From Clostridia bacterium (GTDB lineage Bacteria; Bacillota; Clostridia; Christensenellales; Borkfalkiaceae), in contig CAAFZH010000104.1 of the NCBI GenBank assembly GCA_900767495.1, positions 1-52,744 of the forward strand: 52,744 nt of DNA. The letters run 5' to 3'. Shown in pieces: positions 41,820 to 48,589 of the stretch (its first letter is position 1; the number at the start of each line of letters is the position of its first letter). A program made the position numbers and the translations under genes. The notes below the pieces were generated by a model, which did not search any database, was not told where the DNA came from, and saw only the letters and a program-made list of their open reading frames with translations.

Positions 41820-42569
41820 TTAATAGTTGTGAGTGTTGTGAACTACATAATCTACCCACAAAGTTATATCGCCTACCGTATCTTCCGGAATAGTTCCGTC
41901 AAACTCTTTGGTCTTCTCTCTGTCCCAGTAAATACCTAAAAGTTGTTGTCCTCTATCGCCTATTCCGTTGCATTTTGAACTACACGGAAAAACTCCTAAA
42001 ACTATCGTTGCTTTCGGCTTGTTCGCTATCGTATAACTTAACGGATAATACGCGCCCTCTTTCTCGAACATTCCGCTCCTGCAAACGCTGCTCATCATAT
42101 CTATTTCGGCTACGTATTTACTTCCTATACTCATATAAGTTATTTTATAAGTCTTATACCCGACCTCGACCGTCAGCGTTATATCCGCGCTTACGTTTTC
42201 TATTTTATATTGATTATTATTCGCCGTTAAGATCTCGTCGCCGTTTTTCACAGTCAACTCGTAGCCTTCGACGGGAACTATATTCACAAGCGCGGTATCG
42301 CCTTTTTTAACGCTCATATCTCCGCTTACCGTGTAGACGTCGTTACTCGGCACGGTTATATTAAATAACTCGTCCGCACTGCTCGAACTGTCCGACGTCG
42401 TATCTGAAGTTCCGCCCGAAGAACTATCCGAAGGTCTGCTATAACTGCCACCACCCGAACCGCCGCTACTCGTGCCGCAACTTCTCGGCGCGTACTGTAC
42501 GGCAAGCCAGGTTGCCGCTATTACCAAAATTATAAGTACAAGTATACCTATTCCGCTGTTTTTTCTCAT
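41820..42569 (-). CDS. Anchored secreted protein with Gly/Ser linker and InlB-like repeat
   Basis: A 249-aa protein: N-terminal membrane anchor (GILVLIILVIAATWLAVQYA), a 40-residue Ser/Gly/Thr linker (from CGTSSGGSGGGS), a small beta domain (~75-140: VPSNDVYTVSGDMSVKKGDT, YKIENVSADITLTVEVGYK), and a C-terminal unit (YKITYMSIGSKYVAEIDMM to WVDYV) with FDGTIPEDTVGDITLWV. That unit matches the repeats in the next two upstream proteins and the InlB/Listeria-Bacteroides repeat pattern (PFDG-I-x-DxTLY). It was probably copied from the same ancestral unit. Function unknown; adhesion or structure on the cell surface is likely. Confidence 0.68.
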   Translation of the reverse strand: MRKNSGIGILVLIILVIAATWLAVQYAPRSCGTSSGGSGGGSYSRPSDSSSGGTSDTTSDSSSSADELFNITVPSNDVYTVSGDMSVKKGDTALVNIVPVEGYELTVKNGDEILTANNNQYKIENVSADITLTVEVGYKTYKITYMSIGSKYVAEIDMMSSVCRSGMFEKEGAYYPLSYTIANKPKATIVLGVFPCSSKCNGIGDRGQQLLGIYWDREKTKEFDGTIPEDTVGDITLWVDYVVHNTHNY

Positions 42570-42570
42570 T

Positions 42571-43002
42571 TTAATACCTATCCGTCCAATTTCTTTTTAT
42601 CTTAATATATATAGTAACGTCGCCCGTCTGTCGGCTCGTTATAACGCCGTCAAACGGCAAAGTACATTCTTCGTTTTTGAAAAATCCTATAACGGTGTAG
42701 TCGTCGATATACTTTTCGTCGCGACATTTATCTATATACACCGTTTCGCCGCCCCGATAACTCGTCGGGTAGTTGCCGCCCTCGATAAGCATATAATTTA
42801 AATCTTTAAGCAAATCGCCGCGCTTGTCCCCGCAAACCGTTACGTAGTTTATTTTGTACGTTTCGCCGAGCGTCGAACTATCGTCGCTTATCTTGTCTAC
42901 GGTGGAATTAGTTCCCGAAGGCGCGTCGCAACCGAGCGTAAGCGCGCCGAAACACGCTATCATTACCGCGCCCGTTATTACCGCTATTATTTTCTTTAAC
43001 AT
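42571..43002 (-). CDS. Small lipoprotein with InlB-like repeat
   Basis: The ATG at 43002 overlaps the upstream stop by one base (TAATG). The 143-aa product is a lipoprotein (MLKKIIAVITGAVMIACFGA, lipobox LTLGC). Its body (YKINYVTVCGDKRGDLLKD, GNYPTSYRGGETVYIDK, GFFKNEECTLPFDGVIT, VTIYIKIKR) aligns end to end with the 159-aa upstream protein and the C-terminus of the downstream one. These are three tandem paralogues with different membrane anchors. Confidence 0.7.
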   Translation of the reverse strand: MLKKIIAVITGAVMIACFGALTLGCDAPSGTNSTVDKISDDSSTLGETYKINYVTVCGDKRGDLLKDLNYMLIEGGNYPTSYRGGETVYIDKCRDEKYIDDYTVIGFFKNEECTLPFDGVITSRQTGDVTIYIKIKRNWTDRY

Positions 43003-43481
43003 TACTCTTCTCCCCAACCGTCGTTCCACTCGTCGCGCCATTCTATGCAGTTCTCGTAGTAGTCCGACTCTTGCTTTAATTCCAACTTGATATATACCGT
43101 CTTGTCGGCGTTCTTGTTTATTATTCCGTCAAACGGCAAAGTACAATCTTCGTCGGAGTAATACCCTAAAAACGAATAAACCGTATCGCCGACTTTTACT
43201 TCGCTTAAAAGCGGATCTATTATAGTCAGATCGTCGGAATTGAAATTCGGCGGATAATTACCGCTCTTTTTCATTAAAAACGGATAATCTTTAACTAAAT
43301 CGCTTTTTTCGCGCCCCGCCACTACGTACTTTATTTCATAAACGCCGCGTTGCTCTATAGTCGTGTCGTTTTTGGTGGACGGCGAAATAAAATCGTGTAC
43401 TTCCGGTATAAAGGTGTACGAAAGGTACGCGCCGCATATTACCAACACGAGGACGAGCAACGCCCCTAATACGTTTTTCAT
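43002..43481 (-). CDS. Small anchored protein with InlB-like repeat
   Basis: A 159-aa protein with an N-terminal anchor (NVLGALLVLVLVICGAYLSY) and no lipobox. The extracellular unit has YEIKYVVAGREKSDLVKDYP, SGNYPPNFNSDDLTIIDP and GYYSDEDCTLPFDGII followed by KTVYIKLELK. It is a paralogue of the next two genes. A short acidic, tryptophan-rich tail (WRDEWNDGWGEE) ends it. It is separated by 61 bases from the preceding secreted protein. Confidence 0.7.
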   Translation of the reverse strand: MKNVLGALLVLVLVICGAYLSYTFIPEVHDFISPSTKNDTTIEQRGVYEIKYVVAGREKSDLVKDYPFLMKKSGNYPPNFNSDDLTIIDPLLSEVKVGDTVYSFLGYYSDEDCTLPFDGIINKNADKTVYIKLELKQESDYYENCIEWRDEWNDGWGEE

Positions 43482-43542
43482 TTAATTCGTCTCCTTGTTT
43501 TTTTGCCCGACGGAACGACGGTCGTTCCGTCGGACCGTCGAA

Positions 43543-43980
43543 TTACGCTATAATTTTGAAAGTGTATTCGCCGAGTTTTTGCTTGTTTTCGCCCTCGTAA
43601 GCGTAAAACGCTATTACGTGGGTAGCCGCTTTGAGTTCGGCAAGCGAGATAACTTCCGCGCCCGTGTCGATATAGTTTTTGCCGTTTTTGCGGTCTGCAT
43701 CGGACGACTCGCCCGTTCTTACGCTCGTCGCAACTTCCGCACCGTTGTCTATACTGTACTTAATGGCGGTATACTTTTTATCCGAGAACGCTTTAATTCT
43801 GAACACGAGATCGTCGCCCTCTTTGTATTCGTCCTCGAGGTACATAACGCCGCCGAATTTAACGTCGCCCGCAGTGTCTACCTTGTTCGCCTTAAGCGCG
43901 CGTACTCCGAATACCGCGCCGAGTGTCGCCGCTACGGTCAGCAATACCGCTACGACGACGAGCCAAATTTTCTTTTTCAT
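43543..43980 (-). CDS. Small secreted or anchored protein
   Basis: A 145-aa protein behind GAAGGAG. The N-terminal hydrophobic segment (KIWLVVVAVLLTVAATLGAV) is followed by AALKANK-type basic residues and a ~105-residue beta domain (DDLVFRIKAFSDKKYTAIKY, THVIAFYAYEGENKQKLGEY, TFKIIA). No family is recognised. The fold may be Ig-like. It starts the run of exported proteins in the element operon and could be an adhesin or a minor structural protein. Confidence 0.6.
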   Translation of the reverse strand: MKKKIWLVVVAVLLTVAATLGAVFGVRALKANKVDTAGDVKFGGVMYLEDEYKEGDDLVFRIKAFSDKKYTAIKYSIDNGAEVATSVRTGESSDADRKNGKNYIDTGAEVISLAELKAATHVIAFYAYEGENKQKLGEYTFKIIA

Positions 43981-44050
43981 ACTTTGCTCCTTCGCCCTCT
44001 CCCGGGCTTTTCTTTATTTAACGTAGGCTTTTAGCCTTTACGCCCTTATA

Positions 44051-44194
44051 CTACGCTATCTTCTTTATTTGGTAAGTGAATCTCTCGCGCAATAGGTGAG
44101 AGTAAATCTCTATCGCTTTGGCAAATTCGTCAAGGTTACGCCGCCGCGCCCGGTTCGTCGTTACTCCGTCGAGCCTGAATTCGATTTCGTACAT
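44051..44194 (-). CDS. 47-aa hypothetical protein overlapping the previous gene
   Basis: The ATG at 44194 (GAGG 10 bases before it) opens a 47-residue frame: MYEIEFRLDGVTTNRARRRN ... LLRERFTYQIKKIA. It overlaps the end of the 44-aa gene by 34 bp in another frame. Composition is protein-like (amphipathic helix EFAKAIEIYSHLLRERF). No family is recognised. Its position in a tight operon and the coding-like sequence support it. Confidence 0.55.
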   Translation of the reverse strand: MYEIEFRLDGVTTNRARRRNLDEFAKAIEIYSHLLRERFTYQIKKIA

Positions 44195-44295
44195 TCTTTT
44201 ACAACCTCTATAGTCGGTTTCTCGTATTCTTTCTTCTTGATAAGTTTTGCTCGGGCAAACACCGTTCTCGCCCTGCGCCTCGTTGCTTTGTTCAT
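44161..44295 (-). CDS. 44-aa basic protein
   Basis: The ATG at 44295 follows AAGAGGAGAGATAAA, a strong ribosome binding site; the frame opens upstream at 44367 but without one. The product starts MNKATRRRARTVFARAKLIK and ends KPTIEVVKECTKSNSGSTE: a strongly basic N-terminus and an acidic/polar tail. Possibly nucleic-acid binding. No family recognised. Confidence 0.55.
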   Translation of the reverse strand: MNKATRRRARTVFARAKLIKKKEYEKPTIEVVKECTKSNSGSTE

Positions 44296-44379
44296 TTTAT
44301 CTCTCCTCTTCCCGTTTTGTCGCGCCGCCGTCCCCACGGCGGCGCGGCTTACGGAGAAAAATGCCATACGATTGTATAA

Positions 44380-44562
44380 TCAATAATAGTTTTTCGCTTT
44401 CCTGCGTCCGCTCGCTCGCGACGCTTTACTTGCGTTGTCGTATTCCCGCAAACTCGTTTTCAGCGTTTCGAGTTCGGTTTTAAAATCTTCGTCCGTGTGC
44501 TTGTAATTACAAAGCAACCTACAAACCCGAAGTAATTCGGCTAATGCGTCTTTTTTATCCAT
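44380..44562 (-). CDS. 60-aa hypothetical protein
   Basis: The ATG at 44562 lies just after the stop of the 116-aa gene (TGA at 44565-44567), with an in-frame TTG at 44568 as the alternative start. The product is helical (DALAELLRVCRLLCNYKHTD, DFKTELETLKTSLREYDNAS) with a basic tail (RASGRRKAKNYY). Probably a small coiled-coil protein; no family recognised. Coupled to its upstream neighbour. Confidence 0.55.
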   Translation of the reverse strand: MDKKDALAELLRVCRLLCNYKHTDEDFKTELETLKTSLREYDNASKASRASGRRKAKNYY

Positions 44563-44564
44563 AA

Positions 44565-44915
44565 TCAAAACTCTATATCTTCGATATTGTCTACGAGAGA
44601 ATTAAGTTCGTCTTGCGTGTATTCTCTTTGCCGAAAAGCGTCTACCGTACCTTGTTTATGAGTTACCTCTATTTCAATTTTCGGCATTGAACCTTCGGCA
44701 GTGTCGCGCCAACGGTGTTGACGGAGCATATACGAAAAGTGTTTAATATCCCAAGTATACCTATAACCGCTTTTTAAATCTGCCAAGACAACCTTATTTC
44801 CCCTATTTTCAGTACAAATAAGCGTTCTGTCTTTTCCTTTGACTGTCAAATAGTAAGTACAACCGGGAACGCCGGGGATAACGGCAAAACTCGTTTTTCT
44901 CGCTGCGTTAGCCAT
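44565..44915 (-). CDS. 116-aa hypothetical protein
   Basis: A cytoplasmic protein whose start overlaps the previous stop by 8 bp. It has a beta-rich N-terminal half (PGCTYYLTVKGKDRTLICTE, NRGNKVVLADLKSGYRYTWD) and an acidic C-terminus (YTQDELNSLVDNIEDIEF). I do not recognise it. It has no HUH or other replication motif, so it is not an obvious rolling-circle initiator. It lies in the middle of the small-protein block of the element operon. Confidence 0.6.
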   Translation of the reverse strand: MANAARKTSFAVIPGVPGCTYYLTVKGKDRTLICTENRGNKVVLADLKSGYRYTWDIKHFSYMLRQHRWRDTAEGSMPKIEIEVTHKQGTVDAFRQREYTQDELNSLVDNIEDIEF

Positions 44916-45123
44916 TTTGCACCTCCGAAAGTTCCGTTTTGGTCGGCACGGCGGAACGATTAAGTACGCCCGTTATGCCGAAACCTATAAATGCTGCTAA
45001 AAAAACGACCGAAAAAGCCACTTTTACCGCGCTTATTAGTCTTGCGCGTTTTAAATAATCGTTCACCGCTTTATCGCTCGTTACTACCGCGCTTGCTTGC
45101 GCGCCTGCTTTTAAATTTTTCAT
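44908..45123 (-). CDS. 71-aa single-pass membrane protein
   Basis: A ~30-residue polar, Ala-rich N-terminus (MKNLKAGAQASAVVTSDKAV) and a basic patch (KRARLISAVK) are followed by one membrane helix (VAFSVVFLAAFIGFGITGVL) and a polar tail. Size and single helix would suit a filamentous-phage major coat protein, but the basic patch lies before rather than after the helix, so this is only a suggestion. GAAGGTAACGAAA precedes the ATG. The leader 45124-45301 contains a GTCGGCGG/CCGCCGAC hairpin (about 45173-45204) and no gene. Confidence 0.6.
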   Translation of the reverse strand: MKNLKAGAQASAVVTSDKAVNDYLKRARLISAVKVAFSVVFLAAFIGFGITGVLNRSAVPTKTELSEVQNG

Positions 45124-45301
45124 TTTCGTTACCTTCTTTTTGTTTTTTCGTTATCTTCTTTTGTTTTCCCCGTCGGCGGAGAAGATAACGAAATACCGCC
45201 GACAGGTTAAACTCCCCGAGGAAAGACTCCGCAAAATAACAAAGACTTTATGCGTTCGGGTCGTCCGGTCTTTTTTAACTCGACTAAACCCCGAGGAAAA
45301 T

Positions 45302-45787
45302 TTATTTTAAATATTCTCTTTGCGCGCTCGTCAGACCTTCCGGGTGGTCAATCGCGCTGAACAGCCGCTCGTCGGTATCGCCCGCGCCGAGTCTGTCGCC
45401 CATAGTATCGAACTCGCACTTGTCGCCGCCTTCGCTTATTAAAACGTAGCCGCCGAGGTCGTTATCCCACACCACGAGATACCTTTCTACTATTTTCTTC
45501 CCTTCCGCTACGGTTACGCTCTCTATAACGTCGTATTCGTAAACGGCTCTTCGGAAACTATCCGTCTTCCCGGTAAAGCGGCAAATCTCTCCTCCGATTA
45601 CCTCATAAATTCCGCTTTTGGTAGTTATAAGTGCGGGGTAGCCTACAGTTTTTATAGCGCCGTTCTCATCGTATTCGCCATACTCAAAATTTCCGGGGAT
45701 TACGTACCCCTCTTTCCATTCGCCGGTTACTTTACCGTACTTGACCCTCGCCCTGACTTTATACAAATCCGGATTAAACTTTTTCAT
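45302..45787 (-). CDS. YopX-like 161-aa protein
   Basis: The pattern VRARVKYGKVTGEWKEGYVI, then GGEICRFTGKTDSF, VYEYDVIESV and VERYLVVWDNDLGGYVLI follows the YopX phage protein layout (modified-request sentence, QFTGLKDKNG, YEGDIV, FENGFL), with an insertion before the FTG element. YopX proteins are frequent in Gram-positive phages and elements; their function is unknown. A 28-base gap separates it from the 67-aa gene upstream. No membrane segment. Confidence 0.55.
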   Translation of the reverse strand: MKKFNPDLYKVRARVKYGKVTGEWKEGYVIPGNFEYGEYDENGAIKTVGYPALITTKSGIYEVIGGEICRFTGKTDSFRRAVYEYDVIESVTVAEGKKIVERYLVVWDNDLGGYVLISEGGDKCEFDTMGDRLGAGDTDERLFSAIDHPEGLTSAQREYLK

Positions 45788-45815
45788 TTCGTTACCTTCC
45801 TTTATCCCTTTCGGG

Positions 45816-46019
45816 TTATTTACTTTTTAATTCGGGCGGCTCGTCAAACGCTATTTTTATAAGCGCATTGTCCGCAAGCCACTTTTCGTCTATATCCCGC
45901 GCGGCGGTAACGGTGTATTTTTCCCGTAGCCTATCGTAGATAAGTATTTGCCGCAACGGTTTTAGCCGTTTCACTTCCTCCGCGGTGAGTTCAAACATTA
46001 AAACCGCTAATTCTTTCAT
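45816..46019 (-). CDS. 67-aa hypothetical protein, first gene of the element operon
   Basis: The ATG at 46019 follows AAAAGGAAGATAACGAACG. The product starts MKELAVLMFELTAEEVKRLK and continues LRQILIYDRLREKYTVTAAR; it is small and soluble, with alternating helix and strand. No family recognised. It diverges from the 66-aa cysteine protein (46127, +) across about 100 AT-rich bases that must contain the operon promoter, which I could not assign with confidence. Confidence 0.6.
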   Translation of the reverse strand: MKELAVLMFELTAEEVKRLKPLRQILIYDRLREKYTVTAARDIDEKWLADNALIKIAFDEPPELKSK

Positions 46020-46126
46020 CGTTCGTTATCTTCCTTTTATATTTAACCAAATACTCACATACCTCTTAATAAAAAATGTTATTATCTTCAAGGAAGATAA
46101 CGAAATAATAAAGAGGAGGTGTGGTT

Positions 46127-46327
46127 ATGACATCGAGCATTAAGTCGTGCGCGTTCAGAGGCAGTGAATGCGATATGGATTGCAAGTTCTATAACACATT
46201 AAAAAATTCTTGTATTTTCGTTGACCTGAACGCTAACGTCGAATCTATGCTAAAAACGATTTCTGTTGAACTGACCAAAGCAAACGAATCGTTATTAGAA
46301 ATAGATAATGACATTTACAACAAATAA
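46127..46327 (+). CDS. 66-aa four-cysteine protein
   Basis: The ATG at 46127 is six bases after AGAGGAGGT, the best ribosome binding site in the area. Cys8, Cys15, Cys19 and Cys29 (SCAFRGSECDMDCKFYN, NSCIF) could bind zinc; the remainder is a helical, acidic tail (ESMLKTISVELTKANESLLE). It is one of the few rightward genes and converges on the XRE gene ending at 46339. Unknown function; a small regulator is possible. Confidence 0.65.
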   Translation: MTSSIKSCAFRGSECDMDCKFYNTLKNSCIFVDLNANVESMLKTISVELTKANESLLEIDNDIYNK

Positions 46328-46338
46328 TTTTCAAAAAA

Positions 46339-46767
46339 TTACTTATCGGCACTTTCGTCGGTGAGTAATTTTTTTTGTACCATTTTTAACAATTCCAAAT
46401 CGGAAATTTTTGCAGTAGCAAGAATTTCTTTTTCTTTCTCACTCGAATCGTTTTTTAATATGAGTTCGTCCCACTCTAACCGACGAGAAACTTCACTCAA
46501 TATGCTAAATTTTCTTCTTGCGTTTTCGGTTGTGTTTTTTTCGTTGTTCATACTACCGCTTTCCTCTTCTCTTTCCCGCTCAAGCCCCAAAAGGTAATCT
46601 GCAGACACATTAAAAATGTTACAAAGTTTTTTCAACGTGTCGTTAGGGGGTTCGCGTAAATTTAATTCATAAAAGTTGTAACCTTTAATAGATAACCCTA
46701 TTTGTTCGGCAACCTGTTTTTGAGTTAATCCTTTTTCTAAACGCAATCGTTTTAATTTCTCACCCAT
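46339..46767 (-). CDS. XRE-family regulator with C-terminal extension
   Basis: The ATG at 46767 is favoured over the in-frame GTG at 46776, which overlaps the AAGGGTG binding site. The 142-aa product has an N-terminal Cro/CI helix-turn-helix (LRLEKGLTQKQVAEQIGLSI), the element-typical NVSADYLLGLERE, and a ~75-residue acidic helical C-terminus that may dimerise or sense. It is downstream of the 77-aa repressor gene, 13 bases apart, so both are made from the 47 kb promoter region. Confidence 0.8.
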   Translation of the reverse strand: MGEKLKRLRLEKGLTQKQVAEQIGLSIKGYNFYELNLREPPNDTLKKLCNIFNVSADYLLGLEREREEESGSMNNEKNTTENARRKFSILSEVSRRLEWDELILKNDSSEKEKEILATAKISDLELLKMVQKKLLTDESADK

Positions 46768-46779
46768 AAAACGCACCCT

Positions 46780-47013
46780 TTATTTTTTTAGGCTTTGGTA
46801 AACTTTTGCGCCCGTTTCATCCTCAAGTCCTAAAAGGTAGTCGGACGAAACGCCGAAATACATCGCGAGCAAGATAATGTAAGGCGTATCAGGCAGTCTT
46901 TTATTTTTCTCCCACAACGAAATACTATCTTGAGTTAAATTTAAAATCTTTGCAAGGTCATTTTGAGTAATTTTTTTATCTTTTCTCAAAGCCTTTATGC
47001 GGTCGCCGTACAT
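46780..47013 (-). CDS. XRE-family repressor (leftward)
   Basis: A 77-aa single-domain repressor: helix-turn-helix in KKITQNDLAKILNLTQDSIS, then YFGVSSDYLLGLEDETGAKV. The last ~18 residues before the tail are identical to those of the divergent 90-aa regulator at 47147-47419, and the DNA is also close, so the two genes share a recent duplication. It is expressed from a consensus promoter covered by the ATAGTTCAA operators, which suggests self-repression. Confidence 0.82.
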   Translation of the reverse strand: MYGDRIKALRKDKKITQNDLAKILNLTQDSISLWEKNKRLPDTPYIILLAMYFGVSSDYLLGLEDETGAKVYQSLKK

Positions 47014-47044
47014 AATAAATTATCTTTTTTTCTTTGGTTTACCT

Positions 47045-47126
47045 ATAGTTCAATTTGTTGAACTATTTTTATTATAGTTCAACTTTTCAAACTTGTCAAG
47101 CAAATAGTTCAAAATTTTGATATAAT
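47045..47126. promoter_or_regulatory. Divergent promoters and ATAGTTCAA operator array
   Basis: Three direct ATAGTTCAA copies (47045, 47074 and 47104, spaced 29-30 bp) plus one inverted copy form a perfect 9-4-9 palindrome at 47045-47066. The leftward promoter is TTGACA (47094-47099), 17 bp, TATAAT (47071-47076). The rightward one has an extended -10, TGATATAAT (47118-47126). Operators overlap both, as in a lysogeny-type switch. Confidence 0.8.
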
Positions 47127-47146
47127 TTTTTTAAAGGTTGCATTTT

Positions 47147-47419
47147 ATGGATATTTTTGCGTTGAGATTAGACAAACTTATCAAAGAAAATAGAATAACC
47201 CGATATAGAGTCGCGAAAGATTTAAAATGTAGTAAAGCGACTATTATAAATTGGTGTGAAGGTGTAAACGAACCGAAGGCAACACAAATTCGCATTCTCG
47301 CTGAATATTTTGACGTTTCGTCCGACTATCTTTTAGGGCTTGAGGACGAAACGGGTGCAAAAGTCTACAACAACACTGTAAACGATAATCACGGTCATAT
47401 TACTTTCAATCAAAAATAA
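47147..47419 (+). CDS. XRE-family regulator (rightward)
   Basis: The ATG at 47147, nine bases after AAAGG, is preferred to the in-frame TTG at 47138. The 90-aa protein has a helix-turn-helix (ITRYRVAKDLKCSKATIINW) and FDVSSDYLLGLEDETGAKVY, identical in its core to the divergent repressor. It ends in a polar tail (VNDNHGHITFNQK). With the leftward repressor and the shared operator array it probably forms a two-state control of the element. The right inverted-repeat copy begins 17 bases after its stop. Confidence 0.8.
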   Translation: MDIFALRLDKLIKENRITRYRVAKDLKCSKATIINWCEGVNEPKATQIRILAEYFDVSSDYLLGLEDETGAKVYNNTVNDNHGHITFNQK

Positions 47420-47435
47420 AACCTTTACTTACACC

Positions 47436-47645
47436 GGGGGACGCCCCGTTATATGAAAATTAAAAAAAGAGTAGATTCCTCTACCCTTATTTTGTGGTGT
47501 GCTTTTTGTGCAATCATTTTTTTGCCTTCACACTCGGAGGGGCTTTGCCCCTCTCAATAAATTTTAATTAAATAAATTTATTTTATTTTTATTCTCGACG
47601 TTCAAGCCGTTAGGCTCTTATTGCGACGACAGTCGCTCTATGAGT
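47436..47645. repeat. Right copy of 210-bp inverted repeat
   Basis: This is the reverse complement of the blocks at 35042-35253, including GGGGGACGCCCC, GTAGATTCCTCTAC (a local hairpin), GGGGCTTTGCCCC, AGCCGTTAGGCTCTTA and AGTCGCTCTATGAG. It lies downstream of the rightward XRE gene, as the left copy lies downstream of the leftward operon. Confidence 0.8.
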
Positions 47646-47706
47646 GAACGATAATTCCGAACTCCCCAAAAAAAACGAAACGGTCCACTCGCCGCCCCGT
47701 TCTCGC

Positions 47707-47803
47707 TGTCATTGCGAAGGAGCGTAGCGACTGCGGCAATCCCACCGAATAACCGACAAAGCAATAGTTCAGGGGGATCGCCACGCTTGCGCTCGCGATG
47801 ACA
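47707..47803. repeat. MITE/REP-like palindromic repeat
   Basis: TGTCATTGCGA (47707-47717) and TCGCGATGACA (about 47793-47803) are near-perfect inverted ends around a ~97-bp unit with GCAATCCC and GGGGGATCGCC inside. This type of unit (GTCATTGCGA...GCAATCC) is widespread in bacterial genomes as a dispersed, non-coding repeat. No gene is seen between 47646 and 47861. Confidence 0.6.
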
Positions 47804-47861
47804 ACAAATTTCAGCAAAAAAAACGGAGCGACATACTCGCCGCTCCGCTTAAAAATTTTTA

Positions 47862-48137
47862 TTAAAATAAGTCGCTATGACTGCCCGTTCTGATTAAGTA
47901 CAAGTAGAGAATTTCTTCGTCGTACTCGTACACAAGTAGCCAGTCGGGTCTTATATGACATTCGCTACAACCCGCGTAATTACCCGTTAAGGTATGATTT
48001 CGATATTTTTCGGGTAGAGGACTACCTTCCGCAAGTAAATTCAACACGGTTTCGAGCAGTTTAAAGTCAGTACCGCGTTTTTGCATTAGTTTAAGGTCTT
48101 TTTTAAATTGAGTGGTCGGCTTTAGAGTATATTTCAT
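47862..48137 (-). CDS. YafQ-family toxin of a type II toxin-antitoxin pair
   Basis: A 91-aa RelE-superfamily mRNA interferase: MKYTLKPTTQFKKDLKLMQK, LPEKYRNHTLTGNYAGCSEC, then HIRPDWLLVYEYDEEILYLY and LIRTGSHSDLF. The conserved His and Asp/Arg residues of YafQ (H in the HxRPDWLL strand, terminal TGSHSDLF) are present. It cleaves ribosome-bound mRNA when free of its antitoxin. Its start overlaps the antitoxin stop by 4 bp. Confidence 0.92.
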   Translation of the reverse strand: MKYTLKPTTQFKKDLKLMQKRGTDFKLLETVLNLLAEGSPLPEKYRNHTLTGNYAGCSECHIRPDWLLVYEYDEEILYLYLIRTGSHSDLF

Positions 48138-48406
48138 TTAAGCAAATCCTCAATCATTTCGTGCGCGTCGGTATAAGACTTGCCGACGGTACGGTCTTTC
48201 TTCATAAGTCTGACTTCCTCTATCGCCGCAAGCGTTTGCGCGTTGGGAGTTATTTCGATACTAAACGGTATCGCCTGCTCCCTCACCGCCTGTTTTGCAA
48301 ATACGGTAAACGCGGTAGACATATTCATTCCCAATTCCGAAAACAATACGTCGGCTTGCTTTTTAAGGTTTTCGTCCATTCTTATGGTTACGTTTACGGT
48401 AGACAT
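48134..48406 (-). CDS. RelB/DinJ-family antitoxin
   Basis: A 90-aa ribbon-helix-helix protein (VNVTIRMDENLKKQADVLFS, ELGMNMSTAFTVFAKQAVRE) with a C-terminal toxin-binding tail. It binds its own promoter as well as the YafQ-type toxin. The order antitoxin-toxin, 4-bp overlap and nearby palindromic operator are standard. It helps keep the element in the population. Confidence 0.92.
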   Translation of the reverse strand: MSTVNVTIRMDENLKKQADVLFSELGMNMSTAFTVFAKQAVREQAIPFSIEITPNAQTLAAIEEVRLMKKDRTVGKSYTDAHEMIEDLLK

Positions 48407-48437
48407 AATTTTTCACTCCTTTACGTTTGGTATTTAT

Positions 48438-48498
48438 ATTTTACCATATATTTTATGCAATGTCAATAAATTTATGTGCAATATAATTACAATGCACA
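48438..48498 (-). promoter_or_regulatory. Promoter and operator of the YafQ/DinJ-type pair
   Basis: On the minus strand: TTGACA (48461-48466), 17 bp, TAAAAT (48438-48443), with AAGGAG before the antitoxin ATG. An inverted repeat TGTGCA (48475-48480) / TGCACA (48493-48498) lies just upstream and is a likely site for antitoxin or complex binding. Confidence 0.75.
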
Positions 48499-48589
48499 TA
48501 TTTTTATATAATTTTTCTCTTATGGGAGGTGTTTTTGCATTATATAATTTGTCGCACGGGTACATTGCGCGCAGGCGCGGCACTTAAAT

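Noticed and set aside
44908..45123. Firm call of major coat protein
   Set aside because: It has one membrane helix and the right size, but no signal peptide and the basic patch is on the wrong side; not enough to name it.
47045..47112. CRISPR array (three ATAGTTCAA repeats)
   Set aside because: The repeats are only 9 bp, lie between divergent repressors and overlap promoters: these are operators. No CRISPR array or cas gene is seen in the window.
48180..48587. 135-codon plus-strand frame opposite the antitoxin gene
   Set aside because: It is the complement of the antitoxin coding sequence, lacks a ribosome binding site, and has no family resemblance.
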